DNA of 34,457 bases from Herbaspirillum sp. YR522 (GTDB taxonomy: Bacteria > Pseudomonadota > Gammaproteobacteria > Burkholderiales > Burkholderiaceae_D): contig NZ_AKJA01000106.1 in assembly GCF_000282575.1 (NCBI RefSeq), forward strand, positions 1 through 34,457, given 5' to 3'. Below the pieces are notes generated by a model that saw only the letters and a program-made list of their open reading frames with translations, searched no databases and was not told the origin of the DNA. How positions within the stretch are numbered: the stretch's first letter is position 1; each line of letters starts with the position of its first letter. Position numbers and translations under genes: made by a program. Shown here one piece after another: positions 15,794 through 23,408 of this stretch.

Positions 15794-16135
15794 ATGATTT
15801 CCAATATTGCAGCCAATTCGACGGCCACCCAAGCCAGCCAGCGGGGTGCCTCGCACCAGACGCCCGCACATGGCCATGCAGCGCAACCCACCATCCGTTC
15901 GCCGGAATCGAACGTGACCGTCACCAACAATTTTGCGCCATCCAAGCAAGCCGAGGCCAAGCCAAGCGACAGCAGCGGTGACAAGAAGAAGTTCGACCTT
16001 GGCGAGATGCTGAAGAACTTCGCGGACGTCTTCAAGACCGTTGCGGATGCGGCCGGCAAGATCGTCAGTGGTATCTCTTCGGTAGCCAGCGGGCTCATCG
16101 GCGCGGCCACGAAACTGATCGGCATGGGCAAATGA
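15794..16135 (+). CDS. Small putative T3SS-exported protein with hydrophobic C-terminal helix
   Basis: A 113-residue protein with no cleavable signal peptide. The N-terminal 65 residues are rich in Ser, Thr, Asn, Gln and Ala, as in many T3SS substrates. After a charged block (GDKKKFDLGEMLKNF) the rest is one long amphipathic to hydrophobic helix (DAAGKIVSGISSVASGLIGA, about 88-107). A strong Shine-Dalgarno sequence (AGGAG, five bases before ATG) suggests high expression, unlike the coupled sct genes. It lies 148 bp after sctO and 85 bp before a second small gene. I do not recognise the family. Candidates are a needle or pilus subunit, a harpin-like or pore-forming secreted protein; position and composition are the only support. 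Confidence 0.6.
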   Translation: MISNIAANSTATQASQRGASHQTPAHGHAAQPTIRSPESNVTVTNNFAPSKQAEAKPSDSSGDKKKFDLGEMLKNFADVFKTVADAAGKIVSGISSVASGLIGAATKLIGMGK

Positions 16136-16220
16136 CCCGCTGCATCTGGCAAGGCAGTAACTGCATCACCTCGATTCCGGGTTCATCCGAATCCCGGTTC
16201 ATCTATCAAAGGAGAATCCA

Positions 16221-16523
16221 ATGAATACCAGCTCGATCACCAATAACGTCAGCATCGGCGCCACCTCCCCTTCCAGGAGCAACGCCCCTGTGTCGAATGC
16301 AGGCAACTCGGCCGGCGACTCGCTGAGGTCAATGATCCTGGCGCTCTACAAGATCATGGAAGCCGACAAGAAAAACGCCCTCAAGGGCGTCGGCAATGGC
16401 GAGGACAAGTCGAAACTGATGGAGGCCCAGATGAAGATGGGCGATGCCGACGCCGGAATGGGCATGCTCAACGCCATGGTCAAGTCCGAGAACGAAGTGA
16501 AGAAATCGATCGCTTCACGCTAA
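16221..16523 (+). CDS. Small helical protein, candidate T3SS needle or pilus subunit
   Basis: A 100-residue protein with an excellent ribosome binding site (AAGGAG, six bases before ATG). After a Ser/Asn-rich leader (about 1-30) it forms a predicted helix (SLRSMILALYKIMEADKKN), a Gly-rich turn (GVGNGED) and a second helix to the C terminus (KLMEAQMKMGDADAGMGMLN then AMVKSENEVKKSI). Helix-turn-helix architecture with a conserved charged C-terminal helix is the plan of T3SS needle proteins, and the MEAQ...MLNAM pattern recalls Hrp pilins. No other needle gene is seen in the locus, and the needle chaperone-like gene implies one exists. The assignment as SctF is inference; the adjacent 113-residue protein is the alternative candidate. 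Confidence 0.6.
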   Translation: MNTSSITNNVSIGATSPSRSNAPVSNAGNSAGDSLRSMILALYKIMEADKKNALKGVGNGEDKSKLMEAQMKMGDADAGMGMLNAMVKSENEVKKSIASR

Positions 16524-16533
16524 CGGCATCACC

Positions 16534-16563
16534 GGCTGCCGCGGGCACCCGCCTGCGGCAGCC
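16534..16563 (+). terminator. Hairpin after the last T3SS gene
   Basis: GGCTGCCGC (16534-16542) pairs perfectly with GCGGCAGCC (16555-16563). It begins about 10 bp after the stop codon of the second small gene. There is no T-run, so it is more likely an RNA 3'-end stabiliser, with termination further downstream. Confidence 0.45.
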
Positions 16564-17266
16564 ATCGTCGACGCCAGCGATCGACATTGCAGGTACGGGC
16601 CAGGTACGGGCGCAGGCCACTGGACGCCGCCAGGTCGGGCAGCACAAAAAAGCCAGTCACGATGACGCCGCCCAGGAGGCAGGCACGGAGGTCGACAACA
16701 ACAGGGATATGGGCAAGACGCGAACGCGACGTTGGCCTCGGCACATCGGTAGACAGATGCATGGAACATGCACCAGCAATGAAGTCGGGGCGATACAAAG
16801 AACCGGCAAGCCGCTGGCTGCTCCCGGAAGCCGGTACCGCACTCCCGTCACGTGACGCGCATTGGATTTACCTTGCAGCTTCACGACTTGCCGTTTCACC
16901 CTCAAGAACTGCTTTTACTGCACCATCACTTGCAAGACAAGCATTACATCACCTACGAATACAACTACTGCGGTCATCTCTGTTACCGGTATTTCACGAC
17001 ATCTACTGCAACTGCTTACCTTAACTGTGAAACATCTGGGTTACCGCTACTGCCACATCCGCTGCAACTACACACTGCCTACTGCAACTACAAAACTACA
17101 TGACAACATGACTACATGACAACATGACTACATGACTACATAACTACCTCGTCACCTGCGGAGGCACCACTACTCCCGCAAATCCGTGCTGCTACTGCCT
17201 ACTACCCACTGCTCCGGTCACTCCCCAGCTCCCGGCACTTCCCCCTGCTACCTTCCCTTCCCACTC
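16564..17266 (+). other. Gene-free, C-rich and G-poor stretch, possible Rho-dependent termination region
   Basis: No convincing gene is seen. From about 16880 onward the plus strand is poor in G and rich in C with many CT, TC and AC steps, and the last part (17145-17266) is very C-rich. C-over-G bubbles of this kind downstream of operons are typical of rut sites used by Rho. Words such as CTACTGC and CAACTAC recur many times, and an octamer array lies at 17095-17147 (separate entry). The first part (16564-16880) may be relic coding DNA, but nothing recognisable remains. Confidence 0.4.
17095..17147. repeat. Tandem octamer array
   Basis: Six consecutive 8-bp units related to ACTACATG (ACTACATG, ACAACATG, ACTACATG, ACAACATG, ACTACATG, ACTACATA) run from 17095 to 17142, with a partial ACTAC after them. 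Units one to four alternate, so the first half can also be read as a 16-bp repeat twice. It looks like a slippage-prone microsatellite within the G-poor region. Confidence 0.85.
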
Positions 17267-17299
17267 CAGGACCGTGGCGGTGCGCAATACACGGTCCTG
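17267..17299. terminator. Strong hairpin between convergent genes
   Basis: CAGGACCGTG (17267-17276) pairs perfectly with CACGGTCCTG (17290-17299) around a 13-base loop. It lies at the end of the C-rich stretch, and 18 bp past the stop of the minus-strand membrane protein gene, so it could end or protect transcripts from both sides. T-runs are short (three T in plus direction). Confidence 0.45.
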
Positions 17300-17316
17300 C
17301 CTTTCGATCCTTCGCG

Positions 17317-17628
17317 TCAACCCTGCGTGTCGTGCGGCGCATGCAAGAAGCACGAGCAACTCGACTGGTGATGCGTGGCGCAATGACGCAGCGACTGGCG
17401 CAGGGCGATATCGCCATACATCGGCTCGGCGCCGGCATCGGCGGCCGAGAAAAGCATTGCCGCTATCGGCGCATCGGACTTGACAGGCACCTCGTCGAGC
17501 GACACCTCCAGGCGGCCCCACTCGCGATCGGTCTTGACGAACAGGTACATCAACACGGTGCAAAACAGCAGATAGCTGATGAACATCAGGGTGATCTCGC
17601 CCGGTACGGATTCGCTAACGAAGTGCAT
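17317..17628 (-). CDS. Small single-pass membrane protein, hypothetical
   Basis: A 103-residue protein with one clear membrane helix near the N terminus (ITLMFISYLLFCTVLMYLFV, about 12-31) followed by a charged soluble part (KTDREWGRLEVSLDEVPVKS) and a Cys/His-rich tail. The start at 17628 has a good ribosome binding site (AGGAG, six bases before), better than the ATG further upstream at 17685. I do not recognise a family. It stands alone between the T3SS end and the chemotaxis receptor. The last 25 residues look different from the rest and may be a read-on through a lost stop. Confidence 0.5.
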   Translation of the reverse strand: MHFVSESVPGEITLMFISYLLFCTVLMYLFVKTDREWGRLEVSLDEVPVKSDAPIAAMLFSAADAGAEPMYGDIALRQSLRHCATHHQSSCSCFLHAPHDTQG

Positions 17629-18057
17629 GACATGCTCCTGCTGGTGTGATGTTTCTCGAATGGCCTCACCAGCGATCGGGCACAACGGCTGCCACTGCGG
17701 TGCGTTACAGACCTCGTTTCATTGATGCTCATGGTAGGCATTCGCGCCCTGCCCCACCATCGGGGAATTCCTGAAGCCGGGTCGCCATGGCGCAAACGCC
17801 ACACACGGCTCGCCCAGGCGTATCGCACGCCTGGACGCAGTACCAGGCCGAGGCTGCCGCAGTATTTCCAGGAGAACACAAAAAAAAGTGTGGCGATGGG
17901 GCGTACCCGCGCGAACCTTATGCCTAAAAACACAAACCCGGGCTTGGCGCTATTCCCAATATCGGCACGCTGAAGCAATCTGTAACAAGTAACACCTCCA
18001 GCCGACGACGAAGCACGCCATGCGTGCCGAGCGGATTGATCACACAGGAAAAAAAGC
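17629..18057. other. Intergenic region with divergent promoters
   Basis: About 430 bp between the minus-strand membrane protein and the chemotaxis receptor; it must hold promoters for both. An imperfectly placed inverted repeat (GCCTGG 17829-17834, CCAGGC 17843-17848) is visible. I find no convincing sigma-28 promoter, although chemotaxis receptors often have one. Confidence 0.3.
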
Positions 18058-19644
18058 ATGCCCCTGCAGAAGATGCGACTGAAGTACCGCTTTGTCTCCC
18101 TATGCGCAGTCCTCGCCGCCGGCTTCGCGGCCTATGGCGCCTGGTCGTTCAAGACGCTGGGCGAACTGAAGGTCAATGGACCGCTGTACCGTGAAATCGT
18201 CAAGGGCAAGGACCTCATCGCCGACATCATGCCGCCGCCCCAGTACATCATCGAGTCCTACCTGGTGGCGCTGGACCTGACCATCGCGCCACCCGGGGAG
18301 CGCGCCGCGCTGGTGAAGAAATTGAAGTCGCTCAAGTCCGACTACGACCAGCGCTACACGTACTGGGCCAACCAGGACGTCGAACCGGCGCTCAAGCAAC
18401 AGCTGTTGGACACGGCGGGCAAGCCGGCGCAGGCGTTCTATCGCATCGCGTTCGAGCGTTTGCTGCCGGCGTTGGAGCAAGGCGACCAGGCCGAGGTGGC
18501 GGCGGCATTCGAACAACTCAAGAATCAATACGAACGTCACCGCCAGGCCATCACCGCCCTGGTCGAGCTGTCGTCGACCCAGAATGCCCGCACCGAGGCC
18601 GAAGCGGCGCAGTTGCTCGACGACGCCAACACCATCATGCTGCTGATCCTGCTGGGCGCCATGGGGCTGGCGGTGGCGACATCGGCAGCCATCGCCAGGA
18701 GCATCCTGCATCAGGTGGGCGGCGAACTGACCGACGCCAGCCAGATTGCCGGCCAGATCGCCGCCGGCGACATGACCGCGCAGGTCAAGTTGCGCGCCGG
18801 CGACAAGAGCAGCGTCATGGCCGCCATGAAACAGATGTGCGAAAGCCTCTCGGGCATCGTCGGCCAGGTGCGGACCTCCAGCCAGACCATCGCCGCGACC
18901 TCGAGCCAGATCGCGGCCGGCAACCTCGACCTGTCGGCGCGCACCGAACAGCAAGCCGGCGCGCTCGAGAAAACCGCCACCTCGATGGAACAGGTGACCG
19001 CCACCGTGCGCCAGAACGCCGACCACGCGCGCAAGGCCGACCTGATGGCCAATTCGGCCTACGACATTGCGGCCAAGGGCGGCGCCATCGTGGGCGACGT
19101 GGTGCACACGATGGAATCGATCAACCAATCGGCGCGCAAGATCGGCGACATCATCAGCGTGATCGACAGCATCGCCTTCCAGACCAATATCCTGGCCCTG
19201 AACGCGGCGGTGGAGGCGGCCCGCGCCGGTGCGCAGGGGCGCGGCTTCGCGGTGGTGGCGGCCGAGGTGCGCGGCCTGGCCCAGCATTCGGCCAATGCCG
19301 CCAGGGAAGTCAAGGCACTGATCGACCAATCGCTGGAGCGGGTCAATGCCGGCAGCGACCTGGTGTCACAGGCCGGCACCACCATGGAGCAGATCGTGTT
19401 CAGCGTGAGGTCGGTGACCCAGGTGATCGGGCAGATCACCCTGGCCAGCAACGAACAACTGGTCGGCATCGAGCAGGTCAACCAGGCGATTTCGCAGATC
19501 GACGCGGTAACCCAGCAGAACACGGCGCTGGTCGAGGAAGCCGCCGGCGCCACCTGCGCGCTGCGCGACGAGGCCCAGCAATTGACGCAAACGGTGGCCC
19601 TGTTCAAGCTGGACGACGCGCGCGGCCCGGTCGGGCAGGCATGA
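18058..19644 (+). CDS. Methyl-accepting chemotaxis protein
   Basis: A transmembrane chemoreceptor of 528 residues that passes ligand signals to CheA/CheW. Membrane helix 1 is at about 12-30, the periplasmic sensor region at about 31-190 (mostly helical, four-helix-bundle size), and membrane helix 2 at about 192-213. A HAMP domain (about 214-268) and the cytoplasmic signalling domain follow. The conserved hairpin tip is intact: IDSIAFQTNILALNAAVEAA, then RAGAQGRGFAVVAAEVRGLA (about 369-408). There is no C-terminal pentapeptide for CheR/CheB docking. The ligand is unknown. It is preceded by AGGA and stands alone; no che genes are nearby. Confidence 0.93.
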   Translation: MPLQKMRLKYRFVSLCAVLAAGFAAYGAWSFKTLGELKVNGPLYREIVKGKDLIADIMPPPQYIIESYLVALDLTIAPPGERAALVKKLKSLKSDYDQRYTYWANQDVEPALKQQLLDTAGKPAQAFYRIAFERLLPALEQGDQAEVAAAFEQLKNQYERHRQAITALVELSSTQNARTEAEAAQLLDDANTIMLLILLGAMGLAVATSAAIARSILHQVGGELTDASQIAGQIAAGDMTAQVKLRAGDKSSVMAAMKQMCESLSGIVGQVRTSSQTIAATSSQIAAGNLDLSARTEQQAGALEKTATSMEQVTATVRQNADHARKADLMANSAYDIAAKGGAIVGDVVHTMESINQSARKIGDIISVIDSIAFQTNILALNAAVEAARAGAQGRGFAVVAAEVRGLAQHSANAAREVKALIDQSLERVNAGSDLVSQAGTTMEQIVFSVRSVTQVIGQITLASNEQLVGIEQVNQAISQIDAVTQQNTALVEEAAGATCALRDEAQQLTQTVALFKLDDARGPVGQA

Positions 19645-19690
19645 ATGGCGCGCGGCAGGCAACGCCATGCCGGGCGCGACCACAAGCAGC

Positions 19691-19720
19691 AACACGCAGC
19701 AACACGCAGCAACACGCAGC
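19691..19720. repeat. Tandem decamer repeat
   Basis: Three perfect copies of AACACGCAGC follow one another about 45 bp after the chemoreceptor stop codon, with a degenerate fourth copy just before. The stretch is not part of any recognised gene. Confidence 0.85.
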
Positions 19721-19738
19721 GCCAGCCTGCCGCCGCAA

Positions 19739-19773
19739 AAGAAAAACCCGCCAGGCAATGCCGGGCGGGTCGC
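19739..19773 (-). terminator. Rho-independent terminator of the peptide operon
   Basis: ACCCGCC and GGCGGGT flank an inner GGCA/TGCC pair, giving a GC-rich stem. Reading the minus strand the stem is followed by TTTTTCTTTT (complement of about 19738-19748). It lies about 110 bp after the last gene of the minus-strand peptide operon and faces the chemoreceptor gene. Confidence 0.75.
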
Positions 19774-19830
19774 AACTCAAGGTCCATGTCCACAAATACC
19801 AACGAGACGATTGACTATAACCAACCGACG

Positions 19831-19874
19831 CCTGGCGGCCAACGAACCATAAGTCATGCGCTTATGCCGCCAGG
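19831..19874. repeat. Nested inverted repeat downstream of the M20D gene
   Basis: CCTGGCGGC (19831-19839) pairs perfectly with GCCGCCAGG (19866-19874), and inside it ATAAG (19849-19853) pairs with CTTAT (19861-19865). It begins 11 bp past the stop of the minus-strand gene and may protect the mRNA 3' end ahead of the terminator. Confidence 0.5.
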
Positions 19875-19884
19875 GCATAAACCG

Positions 19885-21075
19885 TCAGCCCGGCTTGGCC
19901 GGCAGGTAACGTTCCACCAGGCGCGTCCAGTAGGCAGCGCCGACCGGGATGTTGTCGTCATTGAAATCGTAATGGGCATTGTGCAGCATCGGCTGCCCGG
20001 CGCCATTGCCCACCCGCAGGAAGCAACCCGGTCGCTGCTGCAGGAAATACGCAAAGTCCTCGCTGCCGGCGATCGGTCCGAACGGGGCGATCACCTGCTC
20101 GGCCCCTACCAGCTCTTCGGCCACGCTGCGGGCGAATTCGGTCTCGGCCTCGGAATTGACCAGCACCGGATAGCCACGCAGGTAGTCGATCTCGGCCCGC
20201 GCCCCATAACCGTCGACGTGCGCGGCGACCAGCGCACGGATGCGTTGTTCGAGCAGCGCGCGCACCTCTTGCTTGAATGAACGCACGCTGATGTCGAGCG
20301 TGGCGTATTCGGCAATGACGTTGGAGGCGCTGCCGGCATGCAGCGCACCGACCGTGACCACCGCCGTCTCCATCGGGTCGATATTGCGCGACACCACCGT
20401 CTGCAAGGCCATCACCAGGCTGGCCGCGGCGACCACCGGATCGACCGACAGGTGCGGGCGGGCGGCATGGCTGCCGCGGCCGACGATGCGGATCTTGACG
20501 GTGTCGCAGGCGGCCATGAACGGGCCGCTGCGGAACATGAAGGTGCCACTGGCCACGCCCGGGTGATTGTGGATGCCGAACACGGCGTCGCAGGGGAAGC
20601 GCTCGAACAAGCCATCCTCGAGCATCCTCTGGGCGCCGCTGTTGAAGCCGGCTTCCTCGGCCGGCTGGAAGATCAGGTTCAGGGTGCCATCGAAGTTGCG
20701 TGTACGCGCCAGCTGGCGCGCCGCGCCCAGCAGCATGGCGGTGTGCCCGTCATGACCGCAGGCGTGCATCGCTCCGGGCTTGCTGCTGGCATACGGCAAG
20801 CCGGTTTCCTCGAGGATGGGCAAGGCGTCCATGTCGGCCCGCAGGCCGATGCTGCGCGTGCCGCTACCGACCCGCAGGGTACCCACCAGGCCATTGCCGC
20901 CCAGGTGGCGGGTCACGGCAAAACCCCATTGCTCCAGGCGTGCCGCCACCAGCGCGGCGGTATCGACCTCTTCGAACGACAGCTCTGGGTGCTGGTGGAT
21001 GTGGCGGCGGATCTCGACGATCTCGTCCTTGATGTCGGCCAGGTCGGCGACCTGGCACAGCTTGGCGTTGCTCAT
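19885..21075 (-). CDS. M20D family amidohydrolase (hippurate hydrolase-like)
   Basis: A cytoplasmic metal-dependent amidase of 396 residues that splits N-acyl amino acids or related amides. The HPELSFEE start motif, the metal-binding MHACGHDGHTAMLLGAA (Cys and His ligands), the catalytic FQPAEE (Glu), a His in FGIHNHP and GSEDFAYF near the end are all typical of the HipO/aminoacylase-like M20D group. Substrate is unknown. It is the last gene of the operon, 21 bp after the M20 peptidase stop, with GAGG eight bases before the start, and is followed by a terminator. Together with the upstream transporter it suggests hydrolysis of an imported N-acylated peptide or amino acid. Confidence 0.9.
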   Translation of the reverse strand: MSNAKLCQVADLADIKDEIVEIRRHIHQHPELSFEEVDTAALVAARLEQWGFAVTRHLGGNGLVGTLRVGSGTRSIGLRADMDALPILEETGLPYASSKPGAMHACGHDGHTAMLLGAARQLARTRNFDGTLNLIFQPAEEAGFNSGAQRMLEDGLFERFPCDAVFGIHNHPGVASGTFMFRSGPFMAACDTVKIRIVGRGSHAARPHLSVDPVVAAASLVMALQTVVSRNIDPMETAVVTVGALHAGSASNVIAEYATLDISVRSFKQEVRALLEQRIRALVAAHVDGYGARAEIDYLRGYPVLVNSEAETEFARSVAEELVGAEQVIAPFGPIAGSEDFAYFLQQRPGCFLRVGNGAGQPMLHNAHYDFNDDNIPVGAAYWTRLVERYLPAKPG

Positions 21076-21096
21076 GTTAGTGACCTCGGGTTCGAT

Positions 21097-22506
21097 TCAG
21101 GCAGTCGCGCGACGCGCCAGCACGGCGCTGCCCTGCTCTGCCAGGTCCCAGAACAACCCGGCCATCAGCTGCAGCGACTCGCGCGAGACGCTGGCCAGTA
21201 TATGCTCATTGGGCGCGTGCTGGGAGCAGGCCGGATAGGAGTGTGGCACCCACAGCGTGGGCAGGCCCAGCGTCTCGGAAAACACGTCGTTGGGCAGCGA
21301 CCCGCCCAGGTTGGGCAGCAGCGTGGGTTTCTTGCCGCTGGTGCGCTGCATCGATGCCAGGCCCCAGCGCACCCATTCGTCATCCGGGTCGAGCCGGGTG
21401 GCCGAGAACTGCACGCCCGACAGCGTCACCTCGACATCGTCATAGCCATGGGCGTCGAGATGGGCGCGGATGTTGGCGATGAAGTTGCCATCGTCGCTGC
21501 CCACCACGAAGCGGATCTGGCAGTGGGCGCTGGCGTGGCCGGGGATCGCGTTGACCGGCGCCTCCGGGTTGCCGGTCTTGAAGGCCAGCACTTCCAGCGT
21601 ATTCCAGCCGAATACCCGTTCGGCCGGCGTGAGCCCCGGCTCGCCCCACTCGGGATCGACTTCGGGATCGGTCGCGCCGCCGCCCACGGTCACCCCTGCC
21701 AGCGCATCACGCACGCTTTGCGGCAAGGCATCCGGCAACAGGCTGGGCACGCGAATGCGCCCACGGCCGTCGACCAGGCAGGCGATCGCGTTGGCCAGGC
21801 GCACGCCCGGGTTGCGCAACAGGCCACCCCAGTTGCCGGAGTGATGCCCGCCATCCCGTGAATTGACCTTGAGGTCGAAATTGCAGCCGCCACGCGAACC
21901 CAGGAACATGGTGGGCGTGGGCGCATTCACGCGCGGACCGTCGGAGGCGATGAAGACGTCCGCCTCGAGCCGTTGGGCATACTGGCGGCAAACATCGTTC
22001 AAACCGGGCGAACCGGTCTCTTCGCCCATTTCAAGGATCAGCTTGACGTTGTAGCCCAATTGCCCGCCGCGCACCTGCATGACTTCTTCCAGCGCGGCGA
22101 GATTGATGGTGTGCTGGGCCTTGTTGTCGGCAATGCCGCGCCCGTACCAGCGGTCGCCCTCGACCACGATCTCCCATGGAAACAGGCCCTGGCGCCACTG
22201 CTTGTCATAGCCGCGCACCACATCGCCGTGGCCATAGGTCAGCACCGTGAAGGCGGCCTGCGGCTCCAGCCGTTCGGCGATCAGGAAAGGGGTGCCGCCA
22301 GGCAGCGGATTGTCAATCACCTCGCTGGTGAAGCCCAGGCCTTGCAGATAGGGCACGATCTCCTGCTGCAGGTAGGCGTACAGGTGCGGACGGCTGTCGG
22401 GCTCCTGGCTTTCGGAGCGGATCGCCACCCGGCGCCTGAGGGTATCCATGAAACGGCCATCGTCGAAATATGCCTCTACCTGGGCGATGGCTTGTGCTCT
22501 GCTCAT
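21097..22506 (-). CDS. M20 family metallopeptidase (dipeptidase-like)
   Basis: A 469-residue cytoplasmic zinc peptidase or amidase. Metal ligands are visible in TYGHGDVV (His), GRGIADNKAQH (bridging Asp) and EMGEETGSPGL (catalytic Glu pair); a dimerisation domain occupies the middle. The Asn-Lys in ADNK replaces the more usual DDK, also seen in some members. Ribosome binding site AAGGAG lies seven bases before the start. It stands 38 bp downstream of the transporter ATPase gene and most likely cleaves imported peptides. Confidence 0.9.
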   Translation of the reverse strand: MSRAQAIAQVEAYFDDGRFMDTLRRRVAIRSESQEPDSRPHLYAYLQQEIVPYLQGLGFTSEVIDNPLPGGTPFLIAERLEPQAAFTVLTYGHGDVVRGYDKQWRQGLFPWEIVVEGDRWYGRGIADNKAQHTINLAALEEVMQVRGGQLGYNVKLILEMGEETGSPGLNDVCRQYAQRLEADVFIASDGPRVNAPTPTMFLGSRGGCNFDLKVNSRDGGHHSGNWGGLLRNPGVRLANAIACLVDGRGRIRVPSLLPDALPQSVRDALAGVTVGGGATDPEVDPEWGEPGLTPAERVFGWNTLEVLAFKTGNPEAPVNAIPGHASAHCQIRFVVGSDDGNFIANIRAHLDAHGYDDVEVTLSGVQFSATRLDPDDEWVRWGLASMQRTSGKKPTLLPNLGGSLPNDVFSETLGLPTLWVPHSYPACSQHAPNEHILASVSRESLQLMAGLFWDLAEQGSAVLARRATA

Positions 22507-22544
22507 GTTGCTGCTCCTTTTCGGGTCGGTTTCGGTTCGATGCG

Positions 22545-23408
22545 CTATTGCGCCACCAGCAGCTCGGGAATGCCGCGCCCGGGGTCCGGGGTCAGCGCCG
22601 ACGCCAGCAGCATGCGGGTATAGGGGTGCTGGGGGTGGTTGAAGATCTGCTCGCGCGTGTGCAGCTCGACGATGCTGCCGCGGTGCATCACCGCCACCCG
22701 GTCCACCAGGTGCTCGACCACCCCCAGGTTGTGGCTGATGAACAGGTAGGTCAGGCCGAACTCGGCCTTCAGGTCCAGCAGCAGGTTCAGTATCTGCGCC
22801 TGCACCGATACGTCCAGTGCCGAGGTAGGCTCGTCGCAGACCAGGATGTCGGGGCGCAGGACCAGGGCGCGGGCGATCGCCACCCGCTGCCGCTGGCCGC
22901 CAGAGAGCTGGTTCGGATACTGGCCATGGGTGCGCTCGGGCATGCCCACCAGGTCGAGCATCGCGCGCACCTGGCGTTGCTGGCTGGCAGCGTCGCCGAT
23001 GCGATGCAGCTTGAGCGGCAGGCCGACGATCTGGGCCACCGTCTTGCGCGGGTTGAGCGACGAGTACGGGTCCTGGAAGATGGGCTGGAGTCGACGCGCA
23101 TTGTCGCGCCGCCGGGTGGGATCGACCTCCTGGCCATTGATCAGCACATTGCCCGCGCTGGGCTCCAGCAATCCCAGCAGCATCTTGGCCAGCGTACTCT
23201 TGCCGCAGCCGGATTCGCCCACCAGGCCCAGCGTCTCGCCACGGTACAGGCGCAGCGAGACGTCGTCGACGGCACGGACCTGGCCGGGCGGCTTGAACAT
23301 GCCGCGCTTGATGTCATAGACCTTCGACAGCGCGCACAGCTCCAGCGCGATATCGCCCTTGGGTGCCGGCCCGGCCGCCAGCATGCTGCCCATGTCGCCC
23401 AGGTTCAT
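22545..23408 (-). CDS. Oligopeptide ABC transporter ATPase (DppF/OppF type)
   Basis: The second ATPase of the peptide importer, 287 residues. Walker [10 protein letters not shown], the signature [19 protein letters not shown], Walker [13 protein letters not shown] and the switch His in [12 protein letters not shown] are all present. The start at 23408 overlaps the stop of the first ATPase gene; this frame stays open far upstream, but only the part from 23408 is this protein. It lacks a long C-terminal cysteine region, as usual for DppF. Confidence 0.93.
   Translation of the reverse strand: MNLGDMGSMLAAGPAPKGDIALELCALSKVYDIKRGMFKPPGQVRAVDDVSLRLYRGETLGLVGESGCGKSTLAKMLLGLLEPSAGNVLINGQEVDPTRRRDNARRLQPIFQDPYSSLNPRKTVAQIVGLPLKLHRIGDAASQQRQVRAMLDLVGMPERTHGQYPNQLSGGQRQRVAIARALVLRPDILVCDEPTSALDVSVQAQILNLLLDLKAEFGLTYLFISHNLGVVEHLVDRVAVMHRGSIVELHTREQIFNHPQHPYTRMLLASALTPDPGRGIPELLVAQ

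Noticed and set aside
16529-16798. Minus-strand frame after the T3SS as a transposase relic
   Set aside because: No transposase motif can be recognised and no terminal repeats or target duplications are seen.
17920-17960. Sigma-28 promoter for the chemoreceptor
   Set aside because: A TAAA and a distant GGCGCTAT are present, but spacing and -10 match are poor.
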